Source: Candidatus Omnitrophota bacterium (GTDB lineage Bacteria > Omnitrophota > Omnitrophia > Omnitrophales > Aquincolibacteriaceae). From it: a stretch of DNA of 15,830 nucleotides. The stretch covers positions 1-15,830 of the forward strand of contig JAHFHB010000010.1 of the NCBI GenBank assembly GCA_023247135.1. The letters are read 5' to 3'. Numbering within the stretch: position 1 is the first letter of the stretch; each line of letters opens with the position of its first letter. Position numbers and translations under genes: made by a program. Below, in pieces: positions 1-6,155 of the stretch. The notes below the pieces were generated by a model. It did no database searches. It was not told the origin of the DNA and worked only from the letters and a program-made list of their open reading frames with translations.

Positions 1-2
1 CT

Positions 3-2144
3 TTTCATGACTACCCGCATTTCAGCCTGTATGCGGCCTACGTGATTCTGCAGAGCGAGCTGGATACGAGCGCGCTTTTCGTCGAAATCGAACATCTGTT
101 TGAAAAAATCCTCACGCAGCTGGCCGCGACCGAGCGCGAAAAAAACATGCTGGAGCTTTTTAACGACGCGGAGCTTTTGCGCAAGCTGCTCAATCTGGAG
201 TTGACGCGCGGCGAGTGGGAGCGCGCGGGTTACCGCAAAACCTGGATTGCGCCGGCGGCCTTAAGCGAGCGTATCGAGAAACTGGGCGGGGCTCTCGGAG
301 AACGCCTGAACTCCACGGATAAAATCAACGCTACTTTCGATGCCGGCATGCTTTTTTATGAACATGCCGAACGCCGCGAAACCTTTTTTTACAAAACCAT
401 TCGTGATGAAATGTCCAAACGCAAGATCGACCGCGCGGTGCTTATTACGGGAGGTTTTCATACCGAAGGTTTGGAAGATCTGTTTCGCAAAGATGAGGTT
501 AGCTACGGTATTTTGACTCCGCGCCTGGGAGAGATCGGCGCCAAAACTTCTTACGTTCAAACGATGCTCGAAACCCACCCCACGCTTTTTGACCTGGCCC
601 AGATGGAAATCATCAACCGGATGCTCGACTCGGACGCGCGCGGCGCAGAAGGTGCCGAGTTTATTCCCGGTCTGGAAGCCCTGTTCAGCCAATTTGCAGG
701 TATTTTGTCGAAGCAGAATTTTGCGGCCGGCGAAAACGCAGGGGACATCATTCGTGCGCGCATGCAATTTCTAAGTCAAAGTCCCGCAGCGACGGCTGGG
801 TCCCGTGGTTTTCATCTTACACCGCTTGCGGCAAATCCACTGGCTTATGCCGTGGTCGTGACTCAGCGGAATACCGACGGAACCGTCCGGGAAGAATCCT
901 TGGCGAATGCGGCGGGATACCCCTATGTCGTCCGTTTTACGAGCGTTGCGGATCAAAGCGGCCAGCATATTGCTGTGAATATTTCTCCGGATCAATCTGC
1001 GAAACCGCAGATCAATACGATCGGGCAGCCTGTTTTGGAAGGGAACGCGCTTGTGGAGCAGGTCGGTTCCGTGAAGTTTTCTGGCGGCATCTTGAATAGC
1101 GAGCGTTTAAAAGAACGCGGGGTGCTGCTGAAAACGGCTGCGAATGAAACCTCGCCCAAGAGTACGGAAAGCGGAATGGAAAGGCTTCCTGAGGTCTATC
1201 CTGCTCTGGTGAGCCCGACATTGAGCGAGCGATTGAAAATTGTGGACGCAATGCTGGCCCACCTGGGGCAAGATGAGGTGAATGCCGCGACGGTGGTTGA
1301 TTTACTGACTTTGATTGCCGGAACCATCAATTATAAGCGCTTAAATGCAATGGCTTTGGCGCTTGCGGAGAAGAGTCCTGAAACGGCGGCAAACCTTCAA
1401 ACGCTGCTTGGCAACTTTGACGATAAGGAAATTTCACCCCAACTCAAACAGCTGTTTGAAATTATTTTGAGCGCGACGTCGGATCCGGGGCTCTTGATAT
1501 TTTACCGGACCAAACTGCCCTCGGATCCTGCGGCCATTGAAGCGGAGTTTGACGGTTATTTCAATCTTTTAGCGGCGCAGACGCAGCAACGCATCCTCAT
1601 TAAAATCCCTGAGATGCTTAAAGGCAAAGACCTTGAAGCTTATGCGGAACATCTCAATAAGAGGTTGTATAACCGGTCTGATTTGGCGCCCCGAATTAAA
1701 CTGATCTATTCCGCGCACAAACTTGAAACCGAGGTGAATGAATTCACCAAAGCAATCTCCGGAAGCGTCGGACACATGCGGCAGCCGGACATGCTGCGTA
1801 AGTATGTGGTGCGATTCTCCGAAGGTGATTTTGATATCGACAGCATTACGGATATTGCCGGCAGTTATTCAAAGCTGGTGGATACGAAAGTAAACCCGCA
1901 GAATTCAGCGGTTCAATCGGATAGTCATCCAGCTATTTTCTACGCCAATTATCTTGTTTTGGGTGTGACGCTCGGGGCCTGGGTTTCCAGGCTGCATGGC
2001 GCGGCCCTGGATGGAACACTTCGTCTCATTGTGGATAGCTCTGAGGAAGGACAGCATCTGACGCTGAATGATCAGGCTCTAAAATCCGTGCAGGCGCTTG
2101 TGGCGGTTCTCGCGGCCTACGCCGAATCGCAGCATTCTGCGTAA
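3..2144 (+). CDS. Large uncharacterised protein, 3' part (5' end outside window)
   Basis: I do not recognise this family with certainty. The reading frame has no stop from position 3 up to a GTG at 42, and the upstream codons translate sensibly (FHDYPHFSLYAAY), so the gene almost certainly begins left of the window. About 713 residues are visible. The N-terminal part is predicted mostly helical and rich in Glu, Leu and Arg. At 441-464 it carries LITGGFHT followed by EGLEDLFR, a strand-turn-helix that looks like the end of an alpha/beta domain. From about 780 to 1080 the composition looks more beta-like. The rest is again helical, with a hydrophobic segment near the end (LVLGVTLGAWVS, about 1950-1990) that is too weak to call a membrane helix. 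No signal peptide can be judged because the start is missing. It ends 5 nt before the convergent TPR gene with no visible terminator. The coding call is secure; the function is unknown. Confidence 0.85.
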   Translation, partial: FHDYPHFSLYAAYVILQSELDTSALFVEIEHLFEKILTQLAATEREKNMLELFNDAELLRKLLNLELTRGEWERAGYRKTWIAPAALSERIEKLGGALGERLNSTDKINATFDAGMLFYEHAERRETFFYKTIRDEMSKRKIDRAVLITGGFHTEGLEDLFRKDEVSYGILTPRLGEIGAKTSYVQTMLETHPTLFDLAQMEIINRMLDSDARGAEGAEFIPGLEALFSQFAGILSKQNFAAGENAGDIIRARMQFLSQSPAATAGSRGFHLTPLAANPLAYAVVVTQRNTDGTVREESLANAAGYPYVVRFTSVADQSGQHIAVNISPDQSAKPQINTIGQPVLEGNALVEQVGSVKFSGGILNSERLKERGVLLKTAANETSPKSTESGMERLPEVYPALVSPTLSERLKIVDAMLAHLGQDEVNAATVVDLLTLIAGTINYKRLNAMALALAEKSPETAANLQTLLGNFDDKEISPQLKQLFEIILSATSDPGLLIFYRTKLPSDPAAIEAEFDGYFNLLAAQTQQRILIKIPEMLKGKDLEAYAEHLNKRLYNRSDLAPRIKLIYSAHKLETEVNEFTKAISGSVGHMRQPDMLRKYVVRFSEGDFDIDSITDIAGSYSKLVDTKVNPQNSAVQSDSHPAIFYANYLVLGVTLGAWVSRLHGAALDGTLRLIVDSSEEGQHLTLNDQALKSVQALVAVLAAYAESQHSA

Positions 2145-2149
2145 CCGGA

Positions 2150-2824
2150 TTATTTTCCGAGGGTGTTTAAGCGTGACTCCATCTTTTTCTGGGTCAGCAT
2201 GTCGCCGCTTTTTCCCGCCGCCTCAATTCCACGGGTATAAATTTTTCTAGCTTTGGCCTTGTCGCCCAAAGCTTCCAGCGCCTGCCCCCAGCCGAAATAG
2301 GAAGCCGAGTGGCCCGGGTTTGCGGCAACGGCTTTTTCAAACGTATCCGCCGCATCGCGCGGCTTGCCCGACTCCAGGTAAACACTGCCCAAGCTAAAAT
2401 ATCCCAGAACATCCGCCGGATCAAACGCAATGACTTTTTTGTAACGGGCGATGCGCTCCTCAAAATCCGGCGCGGGGACCGCCGCTTTTTTCGAAGCCAG
2501 CTCCGCCATCCAGCCAAGTTTGCGGGCTTCTGCCTGTGCAGCCTCTGCTTCCATAATCATGCCTTTGGCGACGTAACAGCGGGAGAGATTGGTCTGTGCC
2601 ATGATCGCGCGCGGATTGAGCTTGACCCAGCGATGCAGCACTTCCAGTGAGGCCTCGTATTGCTTTTCATTGTAGAGCAAGACCGCGAGCATCTCGTAGG
2701 CGTCTTCAGAGTGTGGGGCGAGCTCAAGGGCGCGGCGTAGTTTCTCAGTGGCTTGTGCAATATCGCCGCGCTGATGGTCGCCAAGTGCTGCTTCCAGCAG
2801 CTCCGCGGGATTTTCGGAGTTCAC
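2150..2824 (-). CDS. TPR-repeat protein
   Basis: A 224-residue protein made almost entirely of tetratricopeptide repeats, a helical scaffold for protein-protein contacts. Two or three repeats fill roughly residues 5-105 (for example GDIAQATEKLRRALELAPHS). After a short linker containing AAVPAP, two or three more run from about 119 to 215 (YFSLGSVYLESGKPRDAADTF, then YFGWGQALEALGDKAKARK). There is no signal peptide or membrane segment, so it is probably cytoplasmic. The start is GTG at 2824-2822. It overlaps the stop of the upstream DUF59 gene by 4 nt (GTGA) and has only a weak Shine-Dalgarno of its own, so translation is probably coupled. The context hints that it serves the same process as the Fe-S assembly protein, but TPR proteins are too generic to assign a partner. 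The fold is sure; the role is unknown. Confidence 0.88.
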   Translation of the reverse strand: MNSENPAELLEAALGDHQRGDIAQATEKLRRALELAPHSEDAYEMLAVLLYNEKQYEASLEVLHRWVKLNPRAIMAQTNLSRCYVAKGMIMEAEAAQAEARKLGWMAELASKKAAVPAPDFEERIARYKKVIAFDPADVLGYFSLGSVYLESGKPRDAADTFEKAVAANPGHSASYFGWGQALEALGDKAKARKIYTRGIEAAGKSGDMLTQKKMESRLNTLGK

Positions 2825-3153
2825 GGAGCTGTCATCGGGCCCGCGCCGAGATCAAACCCGAGTTTTTTGCGGCCCTCATCGCTGATACGCTCAGGCGTCC
2901 AGCGCGGTTCAAAAACGATTTCGATCTCGACTTCTTTGACGCGACCGGTTTGAAGGAGCTTACTGCGCAGCGAGGCCGGCAGGGATTGCGCCGCCGGGCA
3001 TTTTTCGGCGGTCAGGGTCATTTTGATTTCTAAAGACTCTGATTCCGGCTGCAATTCAATCTCGTAAATCAGGCCCAGGTCCCAGATGTTCACCGGAATT
3101 TCCGGGTCAAACACCTGTTTGCTGACTTCAATCACTTCGTCTTTGGTAAGCAT
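2821..3153 (-). CDS. MIP18/DUF59 family Fe-S cluster assembly protein (SufT-like)
   Basis: A 110-residue cytoplasmic protein of the DUF59 (MIP18, SufT, PaaD) family, whose members help mature iron-sulfur proteins. It shows the family signatures. DPEIPVNIWDLGLIYEI lies at residues 16-32. TLTAEKCPAAQSLP, with the conserved cysteine at residue 52, corresponds to the usual TxxxCP element. VEIEIVFEPRWTPERIS near residues 75-92 matches the typical end of the domain. The length fits a stand-alone single-domain member. The ATG start is supported by GGAGG at 3159-3163 (read on the minus strand), 5 nt upstream, and by a promoter further upstream. It is the first gene of a two-gene operon with the TPR protein. 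No suf or isc genes are visible. The sequence does not decide between a SufT role and a more specific pathway, so no symbol is given. Confidence 0.92.
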   Translation of the reverse strand: MLTKDEVIEVSKQVFDPEIPVNIWDLGLIYEIELQPESESLEIKMTLTAEKCPAAQSLPASLRSKLLQTGRVKEVEIEIVFEPRWTPERISDEGRKKLGFDLGAGPMTAP

Positions 3154-3158
3154 CAGGG

Positions 3159-3210
3159 CCTCCGTATGGCTTGTGGGCTGCTATTGTAGGGACAAACGAG
3201 CAAACGTCAA
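3159..3210 (-). promoter_or_regulatory. Sigma-70-like promoter and RBS for the DUF59-TPR operon
   Basis: Read on the minus strand, TTGACG (3210-3205) and TACAAT (3188-3183) are separated by 16 nt, a near-consensus -35/-10 pair. GGAGG (3163-3159) follows, 5 nt before the ATG at 3153. The predicted leader is about 20-25 nt. This is the strongest promoter I can read in the window. Confidence 0.72.
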
Positions 3211-3261
3211 CCGGCTCGTCTTATTCAACTAGCTGACCTGTTATTTGCGAGCAAGGTCTCT

Positions 3262-3289
3262 GTAGGGTACAGGCATGCCTGTACCCTAC
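3262..3289. repeat. Perfect 28-bp palindrome (REP-like)
   Basis: Arms of 14 bp (gtagggtacaggca and its exact reverse complement) meet with no spacer, in the divergent intergenic region. It has no T-run, so it is not a simple intrinsic terminator. A closely related palindrome lies at 4978-4999, sharing the core ACAGGCATGCCTGT apart from one symmetric base change. It looks like a dispersed REP-type element of the kind mobilised by RAYT (REP-associated tyrosine transposase) proteins. No such transposase gene is in the window, so that link is inference. Confidence 0.85.
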
Positions 3290-3300
3290 GTTCTTAGTGC

Positions 3301-3321
3301 GTCAGCAGTTTTTATGCTGAC
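3301..3321. repeat. Short inverted repeat, 7-bp arms
   Basis: gtcagca (3301-3307) and tgctgac (3315-3321) are exact inverted copies around a 7-nt AT-rich centre, gttttta. It lies 11 nt right of the 28-bp palindrome and about 90 nt upstream of plsC. It could be an operator for a dimeric regulator or a chance hairpin. There is no T-run to make it a terminator. Confidence 0.4.
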
Positions 3322-3373
3322 TCGGATCGCTTATAGATTCACAGTGAGGCGGGCTATTCTTGGGGAATGTCCT

Positions 3374-3401
3374 TTGAGGTATCCCGTACCTTTGTTAAAA
3401 T
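3374..3401 (+). promoter_or_regulatory. Probable promoter of plsC, possibly giving a leaderless transcript
   Basis: TTGAGG (3374-3379), a 16-nt spacer and TAAAAT (3396-3401) form a plausible -35/-10 pair. The -10 box ends only 9 nt before the ATG at 3411, and no Shine-Dalgarno sequence precedes that ATG, so the transcript would start at or just before the start codon. A short inverted repeat (aggta/tacct, 3377-3391) overlaps the spacer and could be an operator, though it is weak. The same arrangement occurs before batD. Confidence 0.5.
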
Positions 3402-3410
3402 CACGGTCTT

Positions 3411-4196
3411 ATGCCCCCGACTAAAAGACAAAGAGAACCCGCCGGTCCGCGCGGGGACTGGCAGTCCGTCGTGATCTGGATTTTAACCGTACTGATCACG
3501 GTGCTGATCTCGACCTTCGGAGTATGCATTCTCTGGCCGGTGAGTCAGATTTTCGACCGGCGGCTGTTCATGATGCACAATGCCGCTCGTTTGTGGGGGC
3601 GGTTGATCCTCCAGATCAATCCTGCCTGGCGTGAGCGGATCACCGGCCTGGAAAATCTCAGCCCCGGTGAAAATTACGTCATTATCGCCAACCATCAGAG
3701 CATTGCCGATATTTTGGTGCTGCTTTCTATTTTTCCGCAGCAATTTAAATTCGTCGCCAAGCGGGAACTTTACAAGGTGCCGTTTTTAGGCTGGCATATG
3801 GCGGCCTCCGGCTATATGGCGCTTGACCGCGCAAGTCCCGAGAGCGGCAAGGCCATTATGCTGAAGGCCATAAATTGGCTGAAGCGGGGCGCGAGCGTGC
3901 TTTTTTTCCCTGAAGGCACGCGCAGCCGCGATGGCCGCATTTATCCGTTCAAACTTGGAGCCTTCAAAGTGGCGTTTGAGTCAGGCTGTAAAATTCTGCC
4001 CATCGTCATTGACGGCACCGGTTCTGCGGTGCCCAAACACAGCTGGAAGCTGACGACGCCTTCTTTTTTCAAGGTCGCCGTCGGCGCGCCTGTTTCGCTT
4101 GAGCACGTCAAACCGGAGGAGCTTGCCAGGGCGGCGGAGTCGGTGCGGCAGGAAATGACGGCGCGGCTTGCGGCCCTGCGGGCCAAAACGGCATGA
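3411..4196 (+). CDS. plsC: 1-acyl-sn-glycerol-3-phosphate acyltransferase
   Basis: This 261-residue membrane-associated enzyme transfers an acyl chain to the sn-2 position of lysophosphatidic acid, making phosphatidic acid for phospholipid synthesis. The LPLAT motifs are all present. The catalytic HX4D is NHQSIAD with His95 and Asp100. Motif II lies in the KRELYKVPFLGW to YMALDR stretch. The substrate-binding FFPEGTRS has Glu168. Motif IV is ILPIVIDGTG. A hydrophobic segment at about residues 19-45 should anchor the enzyme in the inner membrane. The length is normal for the family. The ATG has no Shine-Dalgarno but a promoter-like element sits 9 nt upstream. It is the first gene of the long + strand run, and its TGA overlaps the next ATG by 4 nt (ATGA), which indicates translational coupling. 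Confidence 0.94.
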   Translation: MPPTKRQREPAGPRGDWQSVVIWILTVLITVLISTFGVCILWPVSQIFDRRLFMMHNAARLWGRLILQINPAWRERITGLENLSPGENYVIIANHQSIADILVLLSIFPQQFKFVAKRELYKVPFLGWHMAASGYMALDRASPESGKAIMLKAINWLKRGASVLFFPEGTRSRDGRIYPFKLGAFKVAFESGCKILPIVIDGTGSAVPKHSWKLTTPSFFKVAVGAPVSLEHVKPEELARAAESVRQEMTARLAALRAKTA

Positions 4197-4942
4197 CGGT
4201 GCTGACGCTGAATACCTGGCAGGAGCGCGGGCCTTGGCATGAGCGCTGGGAAATCATTTTTGCCTGGATCCGGCAGAACACGCCCGGGCTTGTTTTTTTT
4301 CAGGAGATTTTCAATCCGGCCTGGATGGCTGAGATTGGAAGACGCACCGGCCTGACGACGGCCGTTTATCATGAGCCGTCCTCGGGCCTCGCTATTTTTT
4401 CAAAATGGCCGCTTGTGGAATCCGCAAGCCTGCGTTACGCCACGCAATCGGCGCGCGAGGATTATGGGCGCTTTGCGCTTTTCGCGAGACTAAAACTGCC
4501 TGCCGGAGATCTGTGTGCGTTTAACACGCACCTTTCCTGGAAGCTGGAAGAGGGCGTGGTGCGTGAAGGCCAGACGCGCGAACTTGCGGCCTGGATGGAG
4601 CAGAAAGCCGGCGGCAGGGCTGTCATGGCGGCGGGCGATTTTAACTCCACGGCCTGGACGCCTGAAATCAAAGGGATGACGGCCGCCGGGTTGACGGATG
4701 TGTTCGCCTGTGCGAATCCTGCCGAACCGGGATTGACCTGGAGTTATGACAACACGTACACGCGCGAAGGCAGGCACCCGCTGCCCGACCGGCGCATTGA
4801 TTATTTATTTGTGAAGAACGCAGACCCCGTGGTGGGTGTTTTGCAGAGGGCCAATGTGGTCATGGCGGAACCCGTCGGCGGTGGTTATGCCTCTGACCAT
4901 TTTGGTGTCGCCGCCTGGTTTTTTGAGAAGGTGCCAGGTTGA
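4193..4942 (+). CDS. Endonuclease/exonuclease/phosphatase (EEP) family hydrolase
   Basis: A 249-residue metal-dependent phosphodiester hydrolase of the EEP/DNase I fold. Members cut DNA, phosphoinositides, sphingomyelin and other phosphodiesters, so the substrate is not given by family alone. The active-site motifs are in order: LNTW near the start, FQE with metal-binding Glu38, GLAIFSK, the FNTHLS histidine, AGDFNS with Asp149 and Asn151, RRIDYLF, and SDHFGV with catalytic His236. There is no signal peptide, so it is probably cytoplasmic. It is coupled to plsC by an ATGA overlap, which could suggest lipid-related hydrolysis (inference). Its last five codons (EKVPG) and stop lie inside a palindromic element at 4925-4963; the fold proper seems to end at VAAWFF, so the original C-terminus may have been replaced. 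Confidence 0.9.
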   Translation: MTVLTLNTWQERGPWHERWEIIFAWIRQNTPGLVFFQEIFNPAWMAEIGRRTGLTTAVYHEPSSGLAIFSKWPLVESASLRYATQSAREDYGRFALFARLKLPAGDLCAFNTHLSWKLEEGVVREGQTRELAAWMEQKAGGRAVMAAGDFNSTAWTPEIKGMTAAGLTDVFACANPAEPGLTWSYDNTYTREGRHPLPDRRIDYLFVKNADPVVGVLQRANVVMAEPVGGGYASDHFGVAAWFFEKVPG

Positions 4943-4963
4943 GAAGGTGCCTGGCACCTTCTC
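4925..4963. repeat. 14-bp-stem hairpin with an extra internal copy, overlapping a gene end
   Basis: gagaaggtgccagg (4925-4938) is the exact reverse complement of 4950-4963, giving a 14-bp stem with an 11-nt loop. The sequence gagaaggtgcc also recurs at 4941-4951, where it can pair with 4953-4963 in an alternative 11-bp hairpin. So three copies of one unit, two direct and one inverted, lie in 39 bp. No T-run follows, arguing against a classic terminator. The element holds the stop codon of the EEP gene (4940-4942) and lies 10 nt before the next palindrome start. Confidence 0.88.
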
Positions 4964-4977
4964 GGTATTCGATCGTA

Positions 4978-4999
4978 GGGAACAGGCATGCCTGTTCCC
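4978..4999. repeat. Perfect 22-bp palindrome, relative of the one at 3262-3289
   Basis: gggaacaggca and its exact reverse complement abut at 4988/4989. The left flank gta (4975-4977) also matches the first copy, but the right flank no longer pairs. Compared with the copy at 3262-3289, T-A pairing inside the arm is swapped to A-T on both sides, which keeps the palindrome. It lies 25 nt before the M48 protease start, in the 82-nt gap between two genes, so it could affect mRNA stability or translation there. Confidence 0.82.
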
Positions 5000-5024
5000 A
5001 GAAACCATTCATGAAAGAATTCTG

Positions 5025-6155
5025 ATGACTGAAAAAGCAACGCAGACAAAAAAAGCAAAGGCTTACCAGCGCAGCAAACAGAGATTGGCATTGTTCGATC
5101 TGGTGCGAACGCCGGTTCTGCTCTTCTTGCTTTTGTTTTTTCCGCTCTCGAAGGGTCTGGCTCAGTGGGCCGGGCTGTTTTCATTCCGGCCGCTTGAGAT
5201 CGCGGCTTATTTTCTGGGGTTCTCACTTTATTTTTTGATCTTCGATTTGCCGCTCGCTTTTTACAGCGGGTATCTTCTCGAAAAAAAATATGAACTCAGC
5301 AATCAAACCCTGGGGACATGGGCTTCGGACTTTGTGAAAAAAGCCGTGCTGGGTTTTTTGATCTCGGTTTTGTTGGTCGAAGCCTTGTATGCCTGCCTGC
5401 ATTTCGCCGGGCCGGCCTGGTGGGGGTGGGCCTGGGCCGGATTCGCGCTTTTCTCGCTGGGAGTGGGGCGTCTTTTCCCGGTGCTGATTGTACCGCTTTT
5501 CTATAAGTACGGTGCGGTATCAAACGAAACTTTGAAAGAACGCATCCATGCGCTGGCGCGTCGGTTTGAACTGCCGGTGAGCCATATTTATTCACTCAAT
5601 CTCAGCAAAACGACGAAGAAAGCCAACGCGGCCTTTATGGGCATGGGGAAAACGCGCCGGGTGGTTTTAAGCGACACGCTGCTGGATCAATTCAATGACG
5701 ACGAAATCGAAACGGTGGTGGCGCATGAACTTGGCCACTACAAGCACGGAGATTTATGGCGCGGGTTTGGACTGGGTCTCGTTGTTTCGGGGGCAGTGTT
5801 ATGGGGCACGGCGCAGGTATTAAAAAATCTTGGGCCTGCGCTGGCTTTTTACGGTGCGGAGGATCTGGCCGCTTTTCCTCTTTTGGCGCTCTGCCTGATG
5901 CTGTTCGGGCTCGTGGCGACGCCGCTGCAAAATGCTTTTTCGCGTACTCGCGAAACTCAGGCGGATTTATTTGCGCTTCGGGCGTGTGGCAATACGCCCG
6001 CGTTCAAAACCTGCATGCAGAAATTGGGGCAGGTCAACCTGGCGGATCCCGACCCCCACCCGCTTTACGAATGGTTTTTTTATGATCATCCCTCGATGGC
6101 CAAACGCGTGGCGTTTGCGGGGCGTTACGAAGCGGAGCAAAGTCATGCGGGTTAG
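5025..6155 (+). CDS. M48 family membrane metalloprotease (Ste24/CAAX protease-like)
   Basis: A 376-residue integral membrane zinc protease. It carries VVAHELGHYKHGD with HEXXH at His234, Glu235 and His238. The third zinc ligand is Glu310 in SRTRETQADLFAL. It also shows the Ste24-type stretch SKTTKKANAAFMGMGKTRRVVLSDTLL before the active site and the FYDHPSMAKRV tail. Hydrophobic segments at about residues 28-50, 58-80, 107-130, 132-155, 245-265 and 280-300 fit the multi-spanning Ste24 barrel. Bacterial members are thought to act in envelope protein quality control; CAAX processing itself is unlikely here. The ATG at 5025 is the first methionine after the palindromic repeats. The frame stays open further left through the EEP gene, but that stretch would encode repeat sequence. 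The local Shine-Dalgarno is weak. The 3' end overlaps the next gene by 11 nt. Confidence 0.92.
   Translation: MTEKATQTKKAKAYQRSKQRLALFDLVRTPVLLFLLLFFPLSKGLAQWAGLFSFRPLEIAAYFLGFSLYFLIFDLPLAFYSGYLLEKKYELSNQTLGTWASDFVKKAVLGFLISVLLVEALYACLHFAGPAWWGWAWAGFALFSLGVGRLFPVLIVPLFYKYGAVSNETLKERIHALARRFELPVSHIYSLNLSKTTKKANAAFMGMGKTRRVVLSDTLLDQFNDDEIETVVAHELGHYKHGDLWRGFGLGLVVSGAVLWGTAQVLKNLGPALAFYGAEDLAAFPLLALCLMLFGLVATPLQNAFSRTRETQADLFALRACGNTPAFKTCMQKLGQVNLADPDPHPLYEWFFYDHPSMAKRVAFAGRYEAEQSHAG

Noticed and set aside
42..44. GTG at 42 as the true start of the first gene
   Set aside because: The frame is open and protein-like back to position 3 and no Shine-Dalgarno precedes the GTG, so the gene most likely starts outside the window.
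4925..4963. Intrinsic terminator after the EEP gene
   Set aside because: The stem is strong but no run of T follows, and it overlaps the coding end; it fits a repeat element better.
4836..5024. N-terminal extension of the M48 protease starting inside the EEP gene
   Set aside because: The extra 63 codons are out-of-frame EEP sequence plus palindromic repeats; the conserved protein begins at the ATG at 5025.
5011..5025. Mini-ORF ATG AAA GAA TTC TGA ending on the M48 start (TGATG)
   Set aside because: It looks like a regulatory upstream ORF but has no Shine-Dalgarno and only four codons, so chance is the simpler reading.
5932..6144. Longer N-terminus for the TPR-gluzincin protein
   Set aside because: That stretch is the out-of-frame end of the M48 gene; the ATG at 6145 has a good RBS and leads straight into a signal peptide.
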